From Streptomyces sp. NBC_00306 (GTDB lineage: Bacteria; Actinomycetota; Actinomycetes; Streptomycetales; Streptomycetaceae), in contig NZ_CP108032.1 of the NCBI RefSeq assembly GCF_036169555.1, forward strand, positions 3,348,001-3,412,000: a DNA stretch of 64,000 bases, in the 5' to 3' direction. The number at the start of each line of letters is the position of its first letter. Positions within the stretch are counted from its first letter, which is position 1. Of the stretch, positions 38,123 to 47,635 are shown one piece after another. The notes under the pieces are model-generated. The model was not told the origin of the DNA, did no database searches, and was given only the letters and a program-made list of their open reading frames with translations. The position numbers and the translations under genes were made by a program.

Positions 38123-38267
38123 CGAGCAACCCCCATCCCCCGCCGCGGATGACCCCCCGGCCTTCTGACCCGGCAAGCTACACGCTTGTTCGACTTTGCG
38201 CGCCCCTAACTCGGCAGAAGCCCCCCAAGGTGCCGAATTCTTCGCCAAACGGGGCTACTTGTGACCA

Positions 38268-38303
38268 GGGCCCGGCACATCGGTTCTCCGATGTGCCGGG
38301 CCC
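38268..38303 (-). terminator. Strong terminator after the first beta-propeller gene
   Basis: Perfect 16-bp stem GGGCCCGGCACATCGG / CCGATGTGCCGGGCCC with a 4-nt loop, 45 bases beyond the stop at 38349. Confidence 0.88.
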
Positions 38304-38348
38304 TTGATCATGTGCGGTCGCCGGACGGCCGGCGACGGGGTGGTGCGA

Positions 38349-40154
38349 TCAGTCCGCCGTGGTGAAGGCGACCGCCAGATACTTCTTGCCGAACGACGAC
38401 GAGGTCGAGGTCGGCTTGCTCATCAGGGTGGCACCGATGTAGAACCGCCCGTTCGCGTACCGGTAGTCGGCGCTGTCGGCGACGAAGCTGGTCTCCGCCT
38501 CGCGCACCGACTTGTCGGAGGGGTTCTCCATCAGCACCGTCTGCTTGAAGGTGGCGCCGTCGATGCTGACGACCTGGCCGCCCTTGTCGTACGGAGGCCA
38601 CTTGTACGCGATCAGGTTTCCACCGTCCATGCGCAGCGGGAACATCGTGTACCGGTCGCCCGCGTCCGCACGGTCGCTGGTCGGCTTTCCGGTGCCGAGG
38701 TCGAAGGAGACGATCTCGTTGGTGTCGCCGTACTCCCCCGTGCCCTCGTGGTCGGCGGTCGGCAGATAGATCCGCCCGTTGCCCACCGTGACCTTCGTGC
38801 AGGACTCGACCTCCGTGGAGCGGCAGCGCGCCTGGAACTTGTCGCCGGTCGCGGAGATCTTGGTCTTGAGGACGCCCTTGTCGTCGACCGAGAAGAAGTC
38901 CGAGATGCCGAACGAACCGGTGTCGCCGACGTCGGCGGCGACCACCAGCGGCTTGGAGTTGACGATGCTCGCCCACTCCACGCCGGCGGGCATCTTGAAC
39001 GAGTACAGCGGGGTGCCGTTGTCCGGGTTCACGCCCTGGATGACGACCTGCCGGTTGTCGTACGAGCCGCACTTGCGGACCGCGACGATCGCCGCACCGC
39101 CGCCGTAGCCCATGTCGTAGCAGCCGTCGGCGCCGATATCGGGCTTCCAGCGGATGGCGCCGGTGTTGATGTCGAAGGCGGCGCCGCCGTCGGTGCCGCC
39201 CACGGCGACCGTGGTCCCGCTCTGGGTGACCTCGGTGAACTTGGCCTTGCCGTCACCGCTCTGGGTGCCGGTGACGGACTTGTGCCACTTCAGCGTGCCG
39301 GTGTTGAGGTCGACGACGCCGACCTCGGTGCACGGCTCGTAGTTCCGCGGCGGCTTGCGCTTGGCAGCCTCGAAGACGACGCCGACCTTGTTGTCCGTGG
39401 ACTGGTGGCGGGAGGTGGCACAGACCTGGCCGGGCAGCGGCAGGGTCCACAGCGGGGTGCCCTTGGCCACGTCGTAGCCGACGATCGAGTTCACGCCGGG
39501 CTTGACGAAGACCTTGTCGGTGACCCAGGCGCCCTTGACGTTGGTGAGGTCGGTGCGGGCCGGCTCCGGAAGCTGGAAGGCGACCTTGGAGTTGACGTTC
39601 GCAGGCGCCTTCTCCTTGCCGGGTCCGTCGGCCGCCTTGCCGCCGGTGGCCCCGGTGGTGCCCTCCGACGAGCCGCCGGAGCTGTTCTTCGCCTCGTCCT
39701 TCTTGCTCTCGCCGTCGTCCTTGGTGGAGGCGAACCAGACGCCGCCGCCGACGATCAGCAGCACCGCGACGGCCGCCGCGATGATGATCTGCATCTGCGT
39801 GTTCAGCTTCTTGCCGCCACCGCCGCCCGGGTGCGGCGGCATGTACTGCGGCTGCACGGGCTGCGTCGGGTACCCGTAGCCGGGCTGGGTGGGCGGCTGC
39901 TGTCCCGGCGGGGTCTGCGGATAGCCGTAGCCCGGTGCCTGGCCCGGGGCCTGCGGGTAGCCGTAGCCGGGCTGTCCCGGCGGCGGCGCCTGCGGCGGGC
40001 CGCCGGCCGGCGGGGTCTGCGGATAGCCGTACGAGGGGTCCTGCGGCGGCGGGGTCGGAGCTCCGAAGCCTCCGGCCGGAGGCTCCTGGGGCGCGCCGAA
40101 CCCTCCCCCCTGCGGGGGCTGGTTCGGCGGCGGCGGCGGTGGCGGCTGCGTCAT
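38349..40154 (-). CDS. Membrane-anchored PQQ-type beta-propeller protein (paralogue 1)
   Basis: 601 residues. N-terminal 115 residues are Pro/Gly/Tyr/Gln-rich with PGYGYPQ repeats and would be cytoplasmic; one membrane helix follows (MQIIIAAAVAVLLIVGGGVWF); the rest is outside, with blades of PQQ/WD-like type (GYDVAKGTPLWTLPLPG, VVDLNTGTLKWHKSV, FDINTGAIRWKPDI). Paired cysteines suggest disulfides. No catalytic motif; probably scaffold or cell-surface. Tandem with a paralogue and a collapsed third copy. Confidence 0.88.
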   Translation of the reverse strand: MTQPPPPPPPNQPPQGGGFGAPQEPPAGGFGAPTPPPQDPSYGYPQTPPAGGPPQAPPPGQPGYGYPQAPGQAPGYGYPQTPPGQQPPTQPGYGYPTQPVQPQYMPPHPGGGGGKKLNTQMQIIIAAAVAVLLIVGGGVWFASTKDDGESKKDEAKNSSGGSSEGTTGATGGKAADGPGKEKAPANVNSKVAFQLPEPARTDLTNVKGAWVTDKVFVKPGVNSIVGYDVAKGTPLWTLPLPGQVCATSRHQSTDNKVGVVFEAAKRKPPRNYEPCTEVGVVDLNTGTLKWHKSVTGTQSGDGKAKFTEVTQSGTTVAVGGTDGGAAFDINTGAIRWKPDIGADGCYDMGYGGGAAIVAVRKCGSYDNRQVVIQGVNPDNGTPLYSFKMPAGVEWASIVNSKPLVVAADVGDTGSFGISDFFSVDDKGVLKTKISATGDKFQARCRSTEVESCTKVTVGNGRIYLPTADHEGTGEYGDTNEIVSFDLGTGKPTSDRADAGDRYTMFPLRMDGGNLIAYKWPPYDKGGQVVSIDGATFKQTVLMENPSDKSVREAETSFVADSADYRYANGRFYIGATLMSKPTSTSSSFGKKYLAVAFTTAD

Positions 40155-40212
40155 GGCGTGCGTACCTCGGATGAAAGGGGATGCGGGGCGGCGGTCAGGT
40201 GCTCGGACGCGG

Positions 40213-41982
40213 TCACTTGCCGAAGGCCATCATGGTCTTCGTCTCCTTCTCCTCGGCGTCGTTGCTCGCGCTGACCCGGCCCGCGGCGAGGAAGAACCTG
40301 CCGTCGGCGTAGACCATGTGCGGGGAGTAGAAGGTGTTCTCGATCTCCGCGGTCGACTCCGGGTGCTGGAGCAGCACCTTCGGGGAGCCGCCGGTCGGAG
40401 CGATCGAGGCGATGGCGCCGCCGGCGTCGTAGGACGCCTCGCGGTAGACGATGACGTTGCCGCTCTCCATCTTCAGCGGCGTCATCTGGCTGTCGCCGCC
40501 CGAGGGCGAGCGCCACTTGGCCTTACCGGTGTCCAGGTTGAACGCGACGACCTCGTTGGCCTTGCCGGCCTGGGCGGGCTCGGTGGCCATGTAGAAGGTG
40601 TTCGCGTCGGCGGCGACACCGGTGCAGCCCTCGAGGTTCTGTCCGAAGATCACGAACGAGCCGCCGCAGCGGGGCTGGAACTTGTCCTTGCCGCCGTCGA
40701 TCTGCGAGCGGGGCGTGCCGTTGTCCTTGAGCGCGACGATGGACCACTTCTTCGGCTCGCGCTGGGTGAGCGAGATGACGAGCGGGCTGGTGGAGTAGAC
40801 CTTGTCGATCTCCCAGCCCACGGGCGCGTTGTACGTCCACTTCGGCTTGCCGGTGGCCGGGTCGACCTCCGACAGCTGGTGCTTGGGCTTGTTGTAGTCC
40901 GAGGTGGGGCAGCTGGCGGCGGCGATCAGCTTGGGGCCGCCGGCGAAGGCGAACGGCTTGCAGCCGCTGCTCGGGCCCTGGAAGATCTGCTTTCCGTCGG
41001 CCATGGAGAAGCCGTAGGAGTTACCGGTGCCGCCCGCGGCGAGGGTGTTGCCGCTGATCGACAGGGTGAAGTCGGACAGGCCCCCGAAACCGCTGACCTT
41101 CGGGATGGACTTCTTCCAGCCCGCCTTGCCGGTCTTGAGGTCGATCATCTGCAGGTTGAGGCACTTGGCCTTCTCGGTGAGACCGTCCTTGACGCCGATG
41201 ACGATCCGGCCGTCGGTGGTGGTCTGCGCGGGCGCCGAGCACACCTCGGCCGGCAGCGTCAGCGTCCACTTCTTCTTGCCGTCGGTCGCCGAGTAGCCGA
41301 CGACCTCCTTGTACATGGCCTTGACGACGGTGTCGCCGGCCACCCACGGGCCGAACGTCTCCGCGCCGTTGCGGGGCAGGTCGACGTCGTTCTTCGTGAG
41401 GAACAGGACCTTCGCCTCGCCCGGCTTGCGCCCGGCGTTGAGGTCGTCGTTGCCTTCCTGGCCGGTGCCGTTGCCGTCGCCCTGGTCGATGGACTCGGAG
41501 GTGGACGGCTTCGGGTCTTCGCTCTTGCTGACGTTCTTCTGCTTGTCGTCCTTGTCGTCGCCGCTGAGGGCGAACCAGGTACCGCCGCCGATCACCAGGA
41601 GCCCGGCGACCGCCGCGCCGATGATGACACCGGGCTTGCCCTTGAAGAAGCCTCCGCCGCCGTTGCCGGGCGGGGTGGGCATACCCGGGTACTGCGGCTG
41701 GGTCGGGTAGCCGCCGTAGGGACCGGGCTGCTGGCCGTACGGACCCGGCTGCTGGTTGTACGGGCCGGGCTGCTGGTTGTACGGACCCGGCTGCCCCGGA
41801 GGCTGCTGCGGGTAGCCGTAACCGGGCTGGGTGGGCGGCTGCTGCGGGTAGCCGTAGCCGGGCGCACCGGCGGGCGGGCCCTGCGGCGGCTGCGCCGGGG
41901 GCTGCGGGGCACCGTACGGAGGCTGGTTCGGCGGCTGGTTGGGCGGCTGCGGCGGCTGGTTGGGCGGCGGCGGCTGTGTCAT
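40213..41982 (-). CDS. Membrane-anchored PQQ-type beta-propeller protein (paralogue 2)
   Basis: 589 residues with the same plan as its neighbour: MTQPPPPNQPPQPPNQPP start, PGYGYPQQPP and PGPYNQQPGPYGQQ repeats, one membrane helix (PGVIIGAAVAGLLVIGGGTWF), an acidic linker, then blades such as MIDLKTGKAGWKKSIPK and EVDPATGKPKWTYNAPVG. It ends DAEEKETKTMMAFGK. 58 bases separate it from paralogue 1, so the genes are probably co-transcribed. Confidence 0.88.
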   Translation of the reverse strand: MTQPPPPNQPPQPPNQPPNQPPYGAPQPPAQPPQGPPAGAPGYGYPQQPPTQPGYGYPQQPPGQPGPYNQQPGPYNQQPGPYGQQPGPYGGYPTQPQYPGMPTPPGNGGGGFFKGKPGVIIGAAVAGLLVIGGGTWFALSGDDKDDKQKNVSKSEDPKPSTSESIDQGDGNGTGQEGNDDLNAGRKPGEAKVLFLTKNDVDLPRNGAETFGPWVAGDTVVKAMYKEVVGYSATDGKKKWTLTLPAEVCSAPAQTTTDGRIVIGVKDGLTEKAKCLNLQMIDLKTGKAGWKKSIPKVSGFGGLSDFTLSISGNTLAAGGTGNSYGFSMADGKQIFQGPSSGCKPFAFAGGPKLIAAASCPTSDYNKPKHQLSEVDPATGKPKWTYNAPVGWEIDKVYSTSPLVISLTQREPKKWSIVALKDNGTPRSQIDGGKDKFQPRCGGSFVIFGQNLEGCTGVAADANTFYMATEPAQAGKANEVVAFNLDTGKAKWRSPSGGDSQMTPLKMESGNVIVYREASYDAGGAIASIAPTGGSPKVLLQHPESTAEIENTFYSPHMVYADGRFFLAAGRVSASNDAEEKETKTMMAFGK

Positions 41983-42057
41983 TTGTCTACCTCTGGAAGT
42001 GGGGAGATGGGAGAAGGGTTGGGGATGTCCGAAGGATCCGAATGACTCAGAACGCGG

Positions 42058-42291
42058 TCACTTGCCAAAGGCCATCATCGTTTTCGTCTCCCTCTCTTCC
42101 GCGTCGTCGAGGCTGTGCGAAAGCCGGCGCCTGCCGGGCCGGGCGTGTGCACCGTCGTGCTGCGGCGGCGGCGCGGGAGGCCCGCCGTACGGAGCGGGCG
42201 GCCGGGCCGGCTGGGGAGGAACCGCTTGCTGCGTGCCCCGCGAAACGCCGGAGCCCCCGTGCGGCTGTTGCTGCCCGGGCGGCTGAGTCAT
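42058..42291 (-). pseudogene. Collapsed third copy of the beta-propeller gene (internal deletion)
   Basis: A 77-residue open frame that begins MTQPPGQQQPHGG and ends DDAEERETKTMMAFGK. The start matches the paralogues' first residues and the end matches paralogue 2's last 15 residues (EEKETKTMMAFGK type); DNA identity extends across the stop (CGGTCACTTGCC in both). The whole membrane helix and propeller are missing, so it looks like an in-frame deletion product. It may still be translated. It lies 75 bases upstream of paralogue 2. Confidence 0.85.
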
Positions 42292-42449
42292 CTGCACTTC
42301 CCCCTTGTGCGGTCCTGCTGCCCGAGCCGCTCGCCTCGGTGATCCGGCGAGCGCCCCACCTCCGCGAGGAAGCGTTTCGGACATGAAATCCGCTGTCCTG
42401 TACCAGTCGAGCGGTGCTTCTTTCTATCACTCAGGGGGTGTCGAACAAG

Positions 42450-42487
42450 GGGCCGGTCCGCCCCTGTTCCCAAGGGAGGACCGGCCC
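42450..42487 (-). terminator. Terminator after the ABC-F gene
   Basis: Stem GGGCCGGTCC / GGACCGGCCC (10 bp) with an 18-nt loop, 60 bases past the ABC-F stop at 42548. Confidence 0.7.
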
Positions 42488-42547
42488 GTGATGCCGTTGT
42501 TACGAGACCTGCACGCGCTCTCTACGCGGACCTGGAAGGCGTTCGGA

Positions 42548-44347
42548 CTACGCGTCGTCGGCCAGCTCCAGCCAGCGCATCTCCAACTCCTCGCGCTCAC
42601 CGACCAGTTCCCTGAGCTCCGCGTCCAGTTTGGCCACCTTCTCGAAGTCCGTGGCGTTATCGGCGATTTGGGAGTGCAGTCGCGTCTCCTTGTCGGAGAG
42701 CTTGTCGAGCTGACGCTCGATCTTCTGGAGCTCCTTCTTCGCGACGCGGGCGTCCCCCGACGTCTTCTCCCTGACCGCCGGGGCGGGCGCGGGCGCGGGG
42801 GCCGCGGTCTCGATCATCCGGCGGCGGCGCTCCAGGTACTCCTCGATACCGCGCGGCAGCATCCGCAGCGTGGAGTCGCCGAGCAGCGCGAACGTCCGGT
42901 CGGTCGTCCGCTCGATGAAGAACCGGTCGTGGGAGATCACGACCATCGTGCCCGGCCAGCCGTCGAGCAGGTCCTCGAGCTGGGTGAGGGTCTCGATGTC
43001 GAGGTCGTTGGTGGGCTCGTCGAGGAAAAGGACGTTCGGCTCGGCCATCAGCAGCCGCAGCAGCTGGAGCCTGCGGCGCTCACCGCCGGACAGGTCCCCC
43101 ACCGGGGTCCACTGCTTCTCCTTGCCGAAGCCGAACTGCTCGCACAGCTGGCCCGCGGTCATCTCCCGGCCCTTGCCGAGGTCGACCCGGTCGCGGATCT
43201 GCTGGACGGCCTCCAGCACGCGCAGCGCCGGCGGAAGCTCGGTGACGTCCTGCGACAGATACGCCAGCCGGACCGTCTTGCCGACGACGACCCGCCCGGC
43301 AGCGGGCTGCTGCTCGCCGTCGCTCACCGCGGCGTCGGCCAGCGCGCGCAGCAGCGAGGTCTTGCCCGCGCCGTTGACCCCGACCAGACCGATCCGGTCA
43401 CCCGGGCCGAGCTGCCAGGTCAGGTGCTTGAGCAGCACCTTCGCACCGGCCTGGACGGTCACGTCCTCCAGGTCGAAGACCGTCTTGCCGAGCCGGGCGC
43501 TGGCGAACTTCATCAGCTCGCTGGTGTCCCGCGGCGGCGGCACGTCGGCGATCAGTTCGTTCGCCGCCTCGATGCGGTACCGCGGCTTGGACGTACGGGC
43601 GGGGGCGCCCCGCCGCAGCCAGGCCAGCTCCTTGCGCATCAGGTTCTGCCGCTTGGACTCCTCGGTGGCGGCGATGCGCTCGCGCTCGGCGCGGGCGAAG
43701 ACGTAGTCGCTGTAGCCGCCCTCGTACTCGAAGACCGATCCGCGCTGGACGTCCCACATCCGGGTGCAGACCTGGTCGAGGAACCAGCGGTCGTGGGTGA
43801 CGCAGACGAGGGCCGAGCGCCGGGCCTGGAGGTGCTGCGCCAGCCAGGCGATGCCCTCCACGTCGAGATGGTTGGTCGGCTCGTCGAGGACGATCAGGTC
43901 CTGCTCGGCGATGAGCAGCTTGGCCAGCGCGACCCGGCGGCGCTCGCCGCCGGACAGCGGGGCGATGACGGTGTCCAGCCCCTGCGGGAAGCCGGGCATG
44001 TCCAGCCCGCCGAACAGTCCGGTGAGCACGTCACGGATCTTGGCGCTGCCCGCCCACTCGTGGTCGGCGAGGTCCCCGATCACCTCGTGCCGCACGGTGG
44101 CCTCGGGGTCGAGCGAGTCGTGCTGCGTGAGCACGCCGAGGCGCAGGCCGCTGTTCTGGGTGACCCGCCCGGTGTCGGGCTCCTCCAGCTTGGCGAGCAT
44201 GCGGATCAGCGTCGTCTTGCCGTCGCCGTTGCGGCCGACGACGCCGATGCGATCGCCCTCGGAGACGCCGAGGGAGACTCCGTCGAGCAGGGCACGGGTT
44301 CCGTACACCTTGCTGACTGCCTCGACATTGACCAGATTGACGGCCAT
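42548..44347 (-). CDS. ABC-F ATPase, Uup-like
   Basis: 599 residues, two ABC domains without membrane segments. Domain 1: GRNGDGKTT, LSGGERRRVALAKLL, DLIVLDEPTNHLD; domain 2: GVNGAGKTS, LSGGERRRLQLLRLL, NVLFLDEPTNDLD. The inter-domain linker is charged (RAERERIAATEESKRQN) and the C-terminus is a coiled coil (KKELQKIERQLDKLSDKE), as in Uup. ABC-F proteins act on ribosomes; a few give antibiotic resistance. The C-terminal coiled coil favours a Uup-type role. AGGAG is 5 bases before the ATG. Confidence 0.94.
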   Translation of the reverse strand: MAVNLVNVEAVSKVYGTRALLDGVSLGVSEGDRIGVVGRNGDGKTTLIRMLAKLEEPDTGRVTQNSGLRLGVLTQHDSLDPEATVRHEVIGDLADHEWAGSAKIRDVLTGLFGGLDMPGFPQGLDTVIAPLSGGERRRVALAKLLIAEQDLIVLDEPTNHLDVEGIAWLAQHLQARRSALVCVTHDRWFLDQVCTRMWDVQRGSVFEYEGGYSDYVFARAERERIAATEESKRQNLMRKELAWLRRGAPARTSKPRYRIEAANELIADVPPPRDTSELMKFASARLGKTVFDLEDVTVQAGAKVLLKHLTWQLGPGDRIGLVGVNGAGKTSLLRALADAAVSDGEQQPAAGRVVVGKTVRLAYLSQDVTELPPALRVLEAVQQIRDRVDLGKGREMTAGQLCEQFGFGKEKQWTPVGDLSGGERRRLQLLRLLMAEPNVLFLDEPTNDLDIETLTQLEDLLDGWPGTMVVISHDRFFIERTTDRTFALLGDSTLRMLPRGIEEYLERRRRMIETAAPAPAPAPAVREKTSGDARVAKKELQKIERQLDKLSDKETRLHSQIADNATDFEKVAKLDAELRELVGEREELEMRWLELADDA

Positions 44348-44394
44348 TTTTCTCCTGTACGGGGGGACGGATCGACGTCCCAGCGTAGTCGCCG

Positions 44395-45732
44395 TCAGCG
44401 ACTCGGGTTCCGGCGTCCCGCCCGCTCGACCAGGAACCAGCCGGCGAGCGCCGTCGCGACGGCGGCCGGGGCCGTGACCCGTACGGCGATCAGCACCGCC
44501 GACCTGCCCTCCAGCATGCCGCCGAAGCCGACCATGGACAGCCCGAGGACCCCGAAGAGGCACAGCGTGATCCCGAGGGCGGCGACCGGGCCGCCGGACC
44601 TGCCGCCCGTGGACGCGGCGGGAGCGGTCGCGGGGGCGCTCGCGGCCGGGCGCTCGAAGGTGCGGAAGGCGGCCACGAGGACCGCGGTCAGCCCGGCGGC
44701 CAGTACGAGGCGGACCGGGACCTGCGCCCACCAGGCGCCGGAGGCCGGTTCCGGCAGAGCCACGTCGAGCGCGAGGAAGGCGCCGTAGACGCCGAGCATG
44801 GCGGTCAGGTGCCACAGGAACGCCGTCATGGCGATCCCGTTCGCGGCGACGACTCCCCGCCACACCCGGGCACGCTCGGCGAAGCGGGTGCCCGGGCCGC
44901 GCAGCAGCTCGACGGCGCCGACGAGCCAGAGCGCGTGGCACAGGAGCGCCAGGGTGGGCGGGGCCATGTTGGAGACCTTCTCGCCGGGCATCCCGACCAT
45001 GGACAGCGGGTACGGCCCGTACACGACCAGGGCGACGGCGGCGGCGAGCCCGCCGGCCGCGAGGGCGGCGGGGACGCGGATACGGCCGTCGGCGCGCAGG
45101 AAGCCGAGCTGGTGGACGGCGAGCCAGACGAACGCGAAGTTGAGGAACTCGACGAAGGGCACACCGAACGCGAACCGTGCCACGTCGACGGCCACGGCAC
45201 CCGCCACGAGCGCCACGAAGGCGGCCCAGCCGTAGCGCTCGTGCAGCTTCAGCAGGGGCGGGGTGAACGCCACCATCGCGAGGTAGATGCCGATGAACCA
45301 GAGCGGCTGCGCGACCAGCCGCAGGGCGACACCGGTCAGCCCGCCGTCCCCGCCGAGGAGCTGCACCACGAGCGCGGCGGCGCCCCAGACCAGGATGAAC
45401 ACCATCGTGGGCCGCAGCAGTCGCTGGAGCCGCGCCCGCAGGAAGGCGGAGTAGACGGAGCCCTCGGGGTGCCGGCGGCGCAGGGAGCGGTAGGAGAGCG
45501 CGTGCGAGAACCCGCCGACGAAGAAGAAGACGGGCATGATCTGCAAGGCCCAGGTGAGCAGTTGGAGCTCGGGCACGACGGCGAGGAGATTGCCCACGCC
45601 GTCGTCGGTGACGACGGCCATCAGCCAGTGCCCCAGCACGACGGTCCCGAGAGAGGCGACCCGCAGCAGGTCTATGTACCGGTCCCGGTCCCCGGGTGTG
45701 GCGGCGGCGAGCTCACGAACGCTTGATCCCAT
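44395..45732 (-). CDS. Membrane acyltransferase family 3 protein
   Basis: 445 residues, about 10-11 membrane helices. N-terminal RYIDLLRVASLGTVVLGHWLMAVV contains the conserved early Arg and His of acyltransferase-3 proteins; LQIMPVFFFVGGFSHALSY is the second hallmark, and AFLWHLTAMLGVYG a third. Such enzymes O-acylate sugars or cell-wall glycans. Substrate unknown. The stop is 48 bases before ABC-F, which may be co-transcribed. Confidence 0.9.
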   Translation of the reverse strand: MGSSVRELAAATPGDRDRYIDLLRVASLGTVVLGHWLMAVVTDDGVGNLLAVVPELQLLTWALQIMPVFFFVGGFSHALSYRSLRRRHPEGSVYSAFLRARLQRLLRPTMVFILVWGAAALVVQLLGGDGGLTGVALRLVAQPLWFIGIYLAMVAFTPPLLKLHERYGWAAFVALVAGAVAVDVARFAFGVPFVEFLNFAFVWLAVHQLGFLRADGRIRVPAALAAGGLAAAVALVVYGPYPLSMVGMPGEKVSNMAPPTLALLCHALWLVGAVELLRGPGTRFAERARVWRGVVAANGIAMTAFLWHLTAMLGVYGAFLALDVALPEPASGAWWAQVPVRLVLAAGLTAVLVAAFRTFERPAASAPATAPAASTGGRSGGPVAALGITLCLFGVLGLSMVGFGGMLEGRSAVLIAVRVTAPAAVATALAGWFLVERAGRRNPSR

Positions 45733-45869
45733 GGCTCCACGGTCCCGTGGAGCCGGCCCGCCCGGTGAGGGCGCGGATACTCAACTCGGCCCTGAGTACG
45801 TGCCCCCGGCCGGCCGCTCCAACGGGACGCGGGCGCCGGAGCGCGGCCCGCACCCCGAGTCGCCGCGGC

Positions 45870-46781
45870 CTACAGGACCACCGCACCGCCGGCCGGCGAC
45901 ACCGCCACCCGCGCCGCGCGGCAGGTCGCGGACGACCGCAGCGCCTGCGCCACGGACTCGGCCGTGTCCTCGTCCTTCACCAGGAACGCCGTCGTCGGCC
46001 CCGAGCCCGAGACGAGCGCCGCCAGCGCACCGGCCGCGAGCCCCGTGTCCAGCGTCGTGCGCAGCGACGGACGCAGCGAAAGGGCCGCCGGCTGGAGGTC
46101 GTTGGAGAGCGCGGCCGCCAGCGCGGACGCGTCTCCCGTACGCAGGGCTTCGAGCAGCGCCCCGGACGCCTCGGGCGCGGGGACCGGCACTCCCTCGTGG
46201 AGACGGTCGAACTCCCCGTACACCGCGGGGGTCGACAGCCCGCCGTCCGCGACCGCGAACACCCAGTGGAAGGTGCCGCCGACCGTCAGCTCCGTGAGCT
46301 GTTCGCCGCGGCCGGTGCCGAGCGCCGCACCGCCGACCAGGCTGAACGGCACATCACTGCCCAACTCCGCGCAGATGGCGAGCAGTTCGGCGCGGGACGA
46401 GCCCAGCCCCCACAGCGCGTCGCAGGCGAGCAGGGCTCCGGCGCCGTCCGCGCTGCCGCCCGCCATGCCGCCGGCGACGGGGATGTCCTTGGCGATGTGG
46501 ATGTGGACGTCGGGCGACAGTCCGTGGCGCGCCGCGAGCAGTTCCGCGGCCCGCGCCGCCAGATTCGTCCGGTCCAGCGGGACCTGGCCGGCGTCCGGGC
46601 CCTCGCAGGTCACCGTCAGCTCGGCCGCGGGGCGGGCCGTGACCTCGTCGTACAGCGACACGGCGAGGAAGACGTTGGCCAGGTCGTGGAACCCGTCGGC
46701 CCGCGCGCCGCCCACCGCCAGCTGGACGTTGACCTTCGCGGGGACGCGTACCGTCACCGGCCCGGGGTTCGTGACGCTCAC
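45870..46781 (-). CDS. ispE: 4-diphosphocytidyl-2-C-methyl-D-erythritol kinase
   Basis: GHMP kinase of the MEP isoprenoid pathway. 303 residues. [15 protein letters not shown] start, ATP loop [17 protein letters not shown], and [11 protein letters not shown] near the end. GTG at 46781 overlaps the rsmA stop by four bases (GTGA), so longer upstream frames are excluded. Third gene of the rpfB-rsmA-ispE operon. Confidence 0.95.
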   Translation of the reverse strand: MSVTNPGPVTVRVPAKVNVQLAVGGARADGFHDLANVFLAVSLYDEVTARPAAELTVTCEGPDAGQVPLDRTNLAARAAELLAARHGLSPDVHIHIAKDIPVAGGMAGGSADGAGALLACDALWGLGSSRAELLAICAELGSDVPFSLVGGAALGTGRGEQLTELTVGGTFHWVFAVADGGLSTPAVYGEFDRLHEGVPVPAPEASGALLEALRTGDASALAAALSNDLQPAALSLRPSLRTTLDTGLAAGALAALVSGSGPTTAFLVKDEDTAESVAQALRSSATCRAARVAVSPAGGAVVL

Positions 46782-47635
46782 GCCTTGGCCTCCGCGATCC
46801 TTGCGAACTCCTCCACCGTCAGGGCCTCGCCGCGCGCCTGCGGCGAGATGCCCGCGGCGACCAGGGCCGTCTCCGCCGCGGCGGGCGATCCCGCCCATCC
46901 GGCGAGCGCGGCCCGCAGGGTCTTGCGGCGCTGGGCGAACGCCGCGTCGACGACGGCGAAGACCTCACGCTTCGTCGCGGTGGTCTTCGGGGGGTCCCTG
47001 CGGACCAGGGACACCAGACCGGAGTCCACATTGGGCGCCGGCCAGAAGACGTTGCGCCCGATGGATCCGGCCCGCTTCACCTCGGCGTACCAGTTCGCCT
47101 TCACGGAGGGGACACCGTAGACCTTGTTGCCGGGTGCGGCCGCGAGCCGGTCGGCGACCTCCGCCTGCACCATCACCAGCGTCCGCTCGATGGTCGGGAA
47201 GCGGTCCAGCATGTGCAGGAGGACCGGTACGGCGACGTTGTACGGAAGGTTGGCGACCAGCGCGGTGGGCTCCACGCCGGGCAGTTCGTCGACGAGCATG
47301 GCGTCGGAGTGCACCAGCGAGAAGTTCGCGACCCGCTCGGGCAGCCGGGCCACGATCGTCGAGGGCAGCGCCGCCGCCAGGACGTCGTCGATCTCCACCG
47401 CCACGACCCGGTCGGCCGCCTCCAGCAGCGCCAGGGTCAGCGAACCGAGCCCGGGCCCGACCTCGACGACCACGTCGTCCTCGCGGACGCCTGCCGTGCG
47501 GACGATCCGGCGGACGGTGTTCGCGTCGATGACGAAGTTCTGGCCGCGCTGCTTGGTGGGGCGTACGCCCAGCGCGGCGGCCAGTTCACGGATGTCGGCG
47601 GGGCCGAGGAGGGCGTCGGGCTCAGTGGTGCTCAC
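46778..47635 (-). CDS. rsmA: 16S rRNA dimethyladenosine transferase (KsgA)
   Basis: 285 residues. Dimethylates A1518 and A1519 of 16S r[24 protein letters not shown] motif [14 protein letters not shown] and catalytic NLPYNVA are intact. GTG start in a GTGA overlap with rpfB. Confidence 0.96.
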   Translation of the reverse strand: MSTTEPDALLGPADIRELAAALGVRPTKQRGQNFVIDANTVRRIVRTAGVREDDVVVEVGPGLGSLTLALLEAADRVVAVEIDDVLAAALPSTIVARLPERVANFSLVHSDAMLVDELPGVEPTALVANLPYNVAVPVLLHMLDRFPTIERTLVMVQAEVADRLAAAPGNKVYGVPSVKANWYAEVKRAGSIGRNVFWPAPNVDSGLVSLVRRDPPKTTATKREVFAVVDAAFAQRRKTLRAALAGWAGSPAAAETALVAAGISPQARGEALTVEEFARIAEAKA

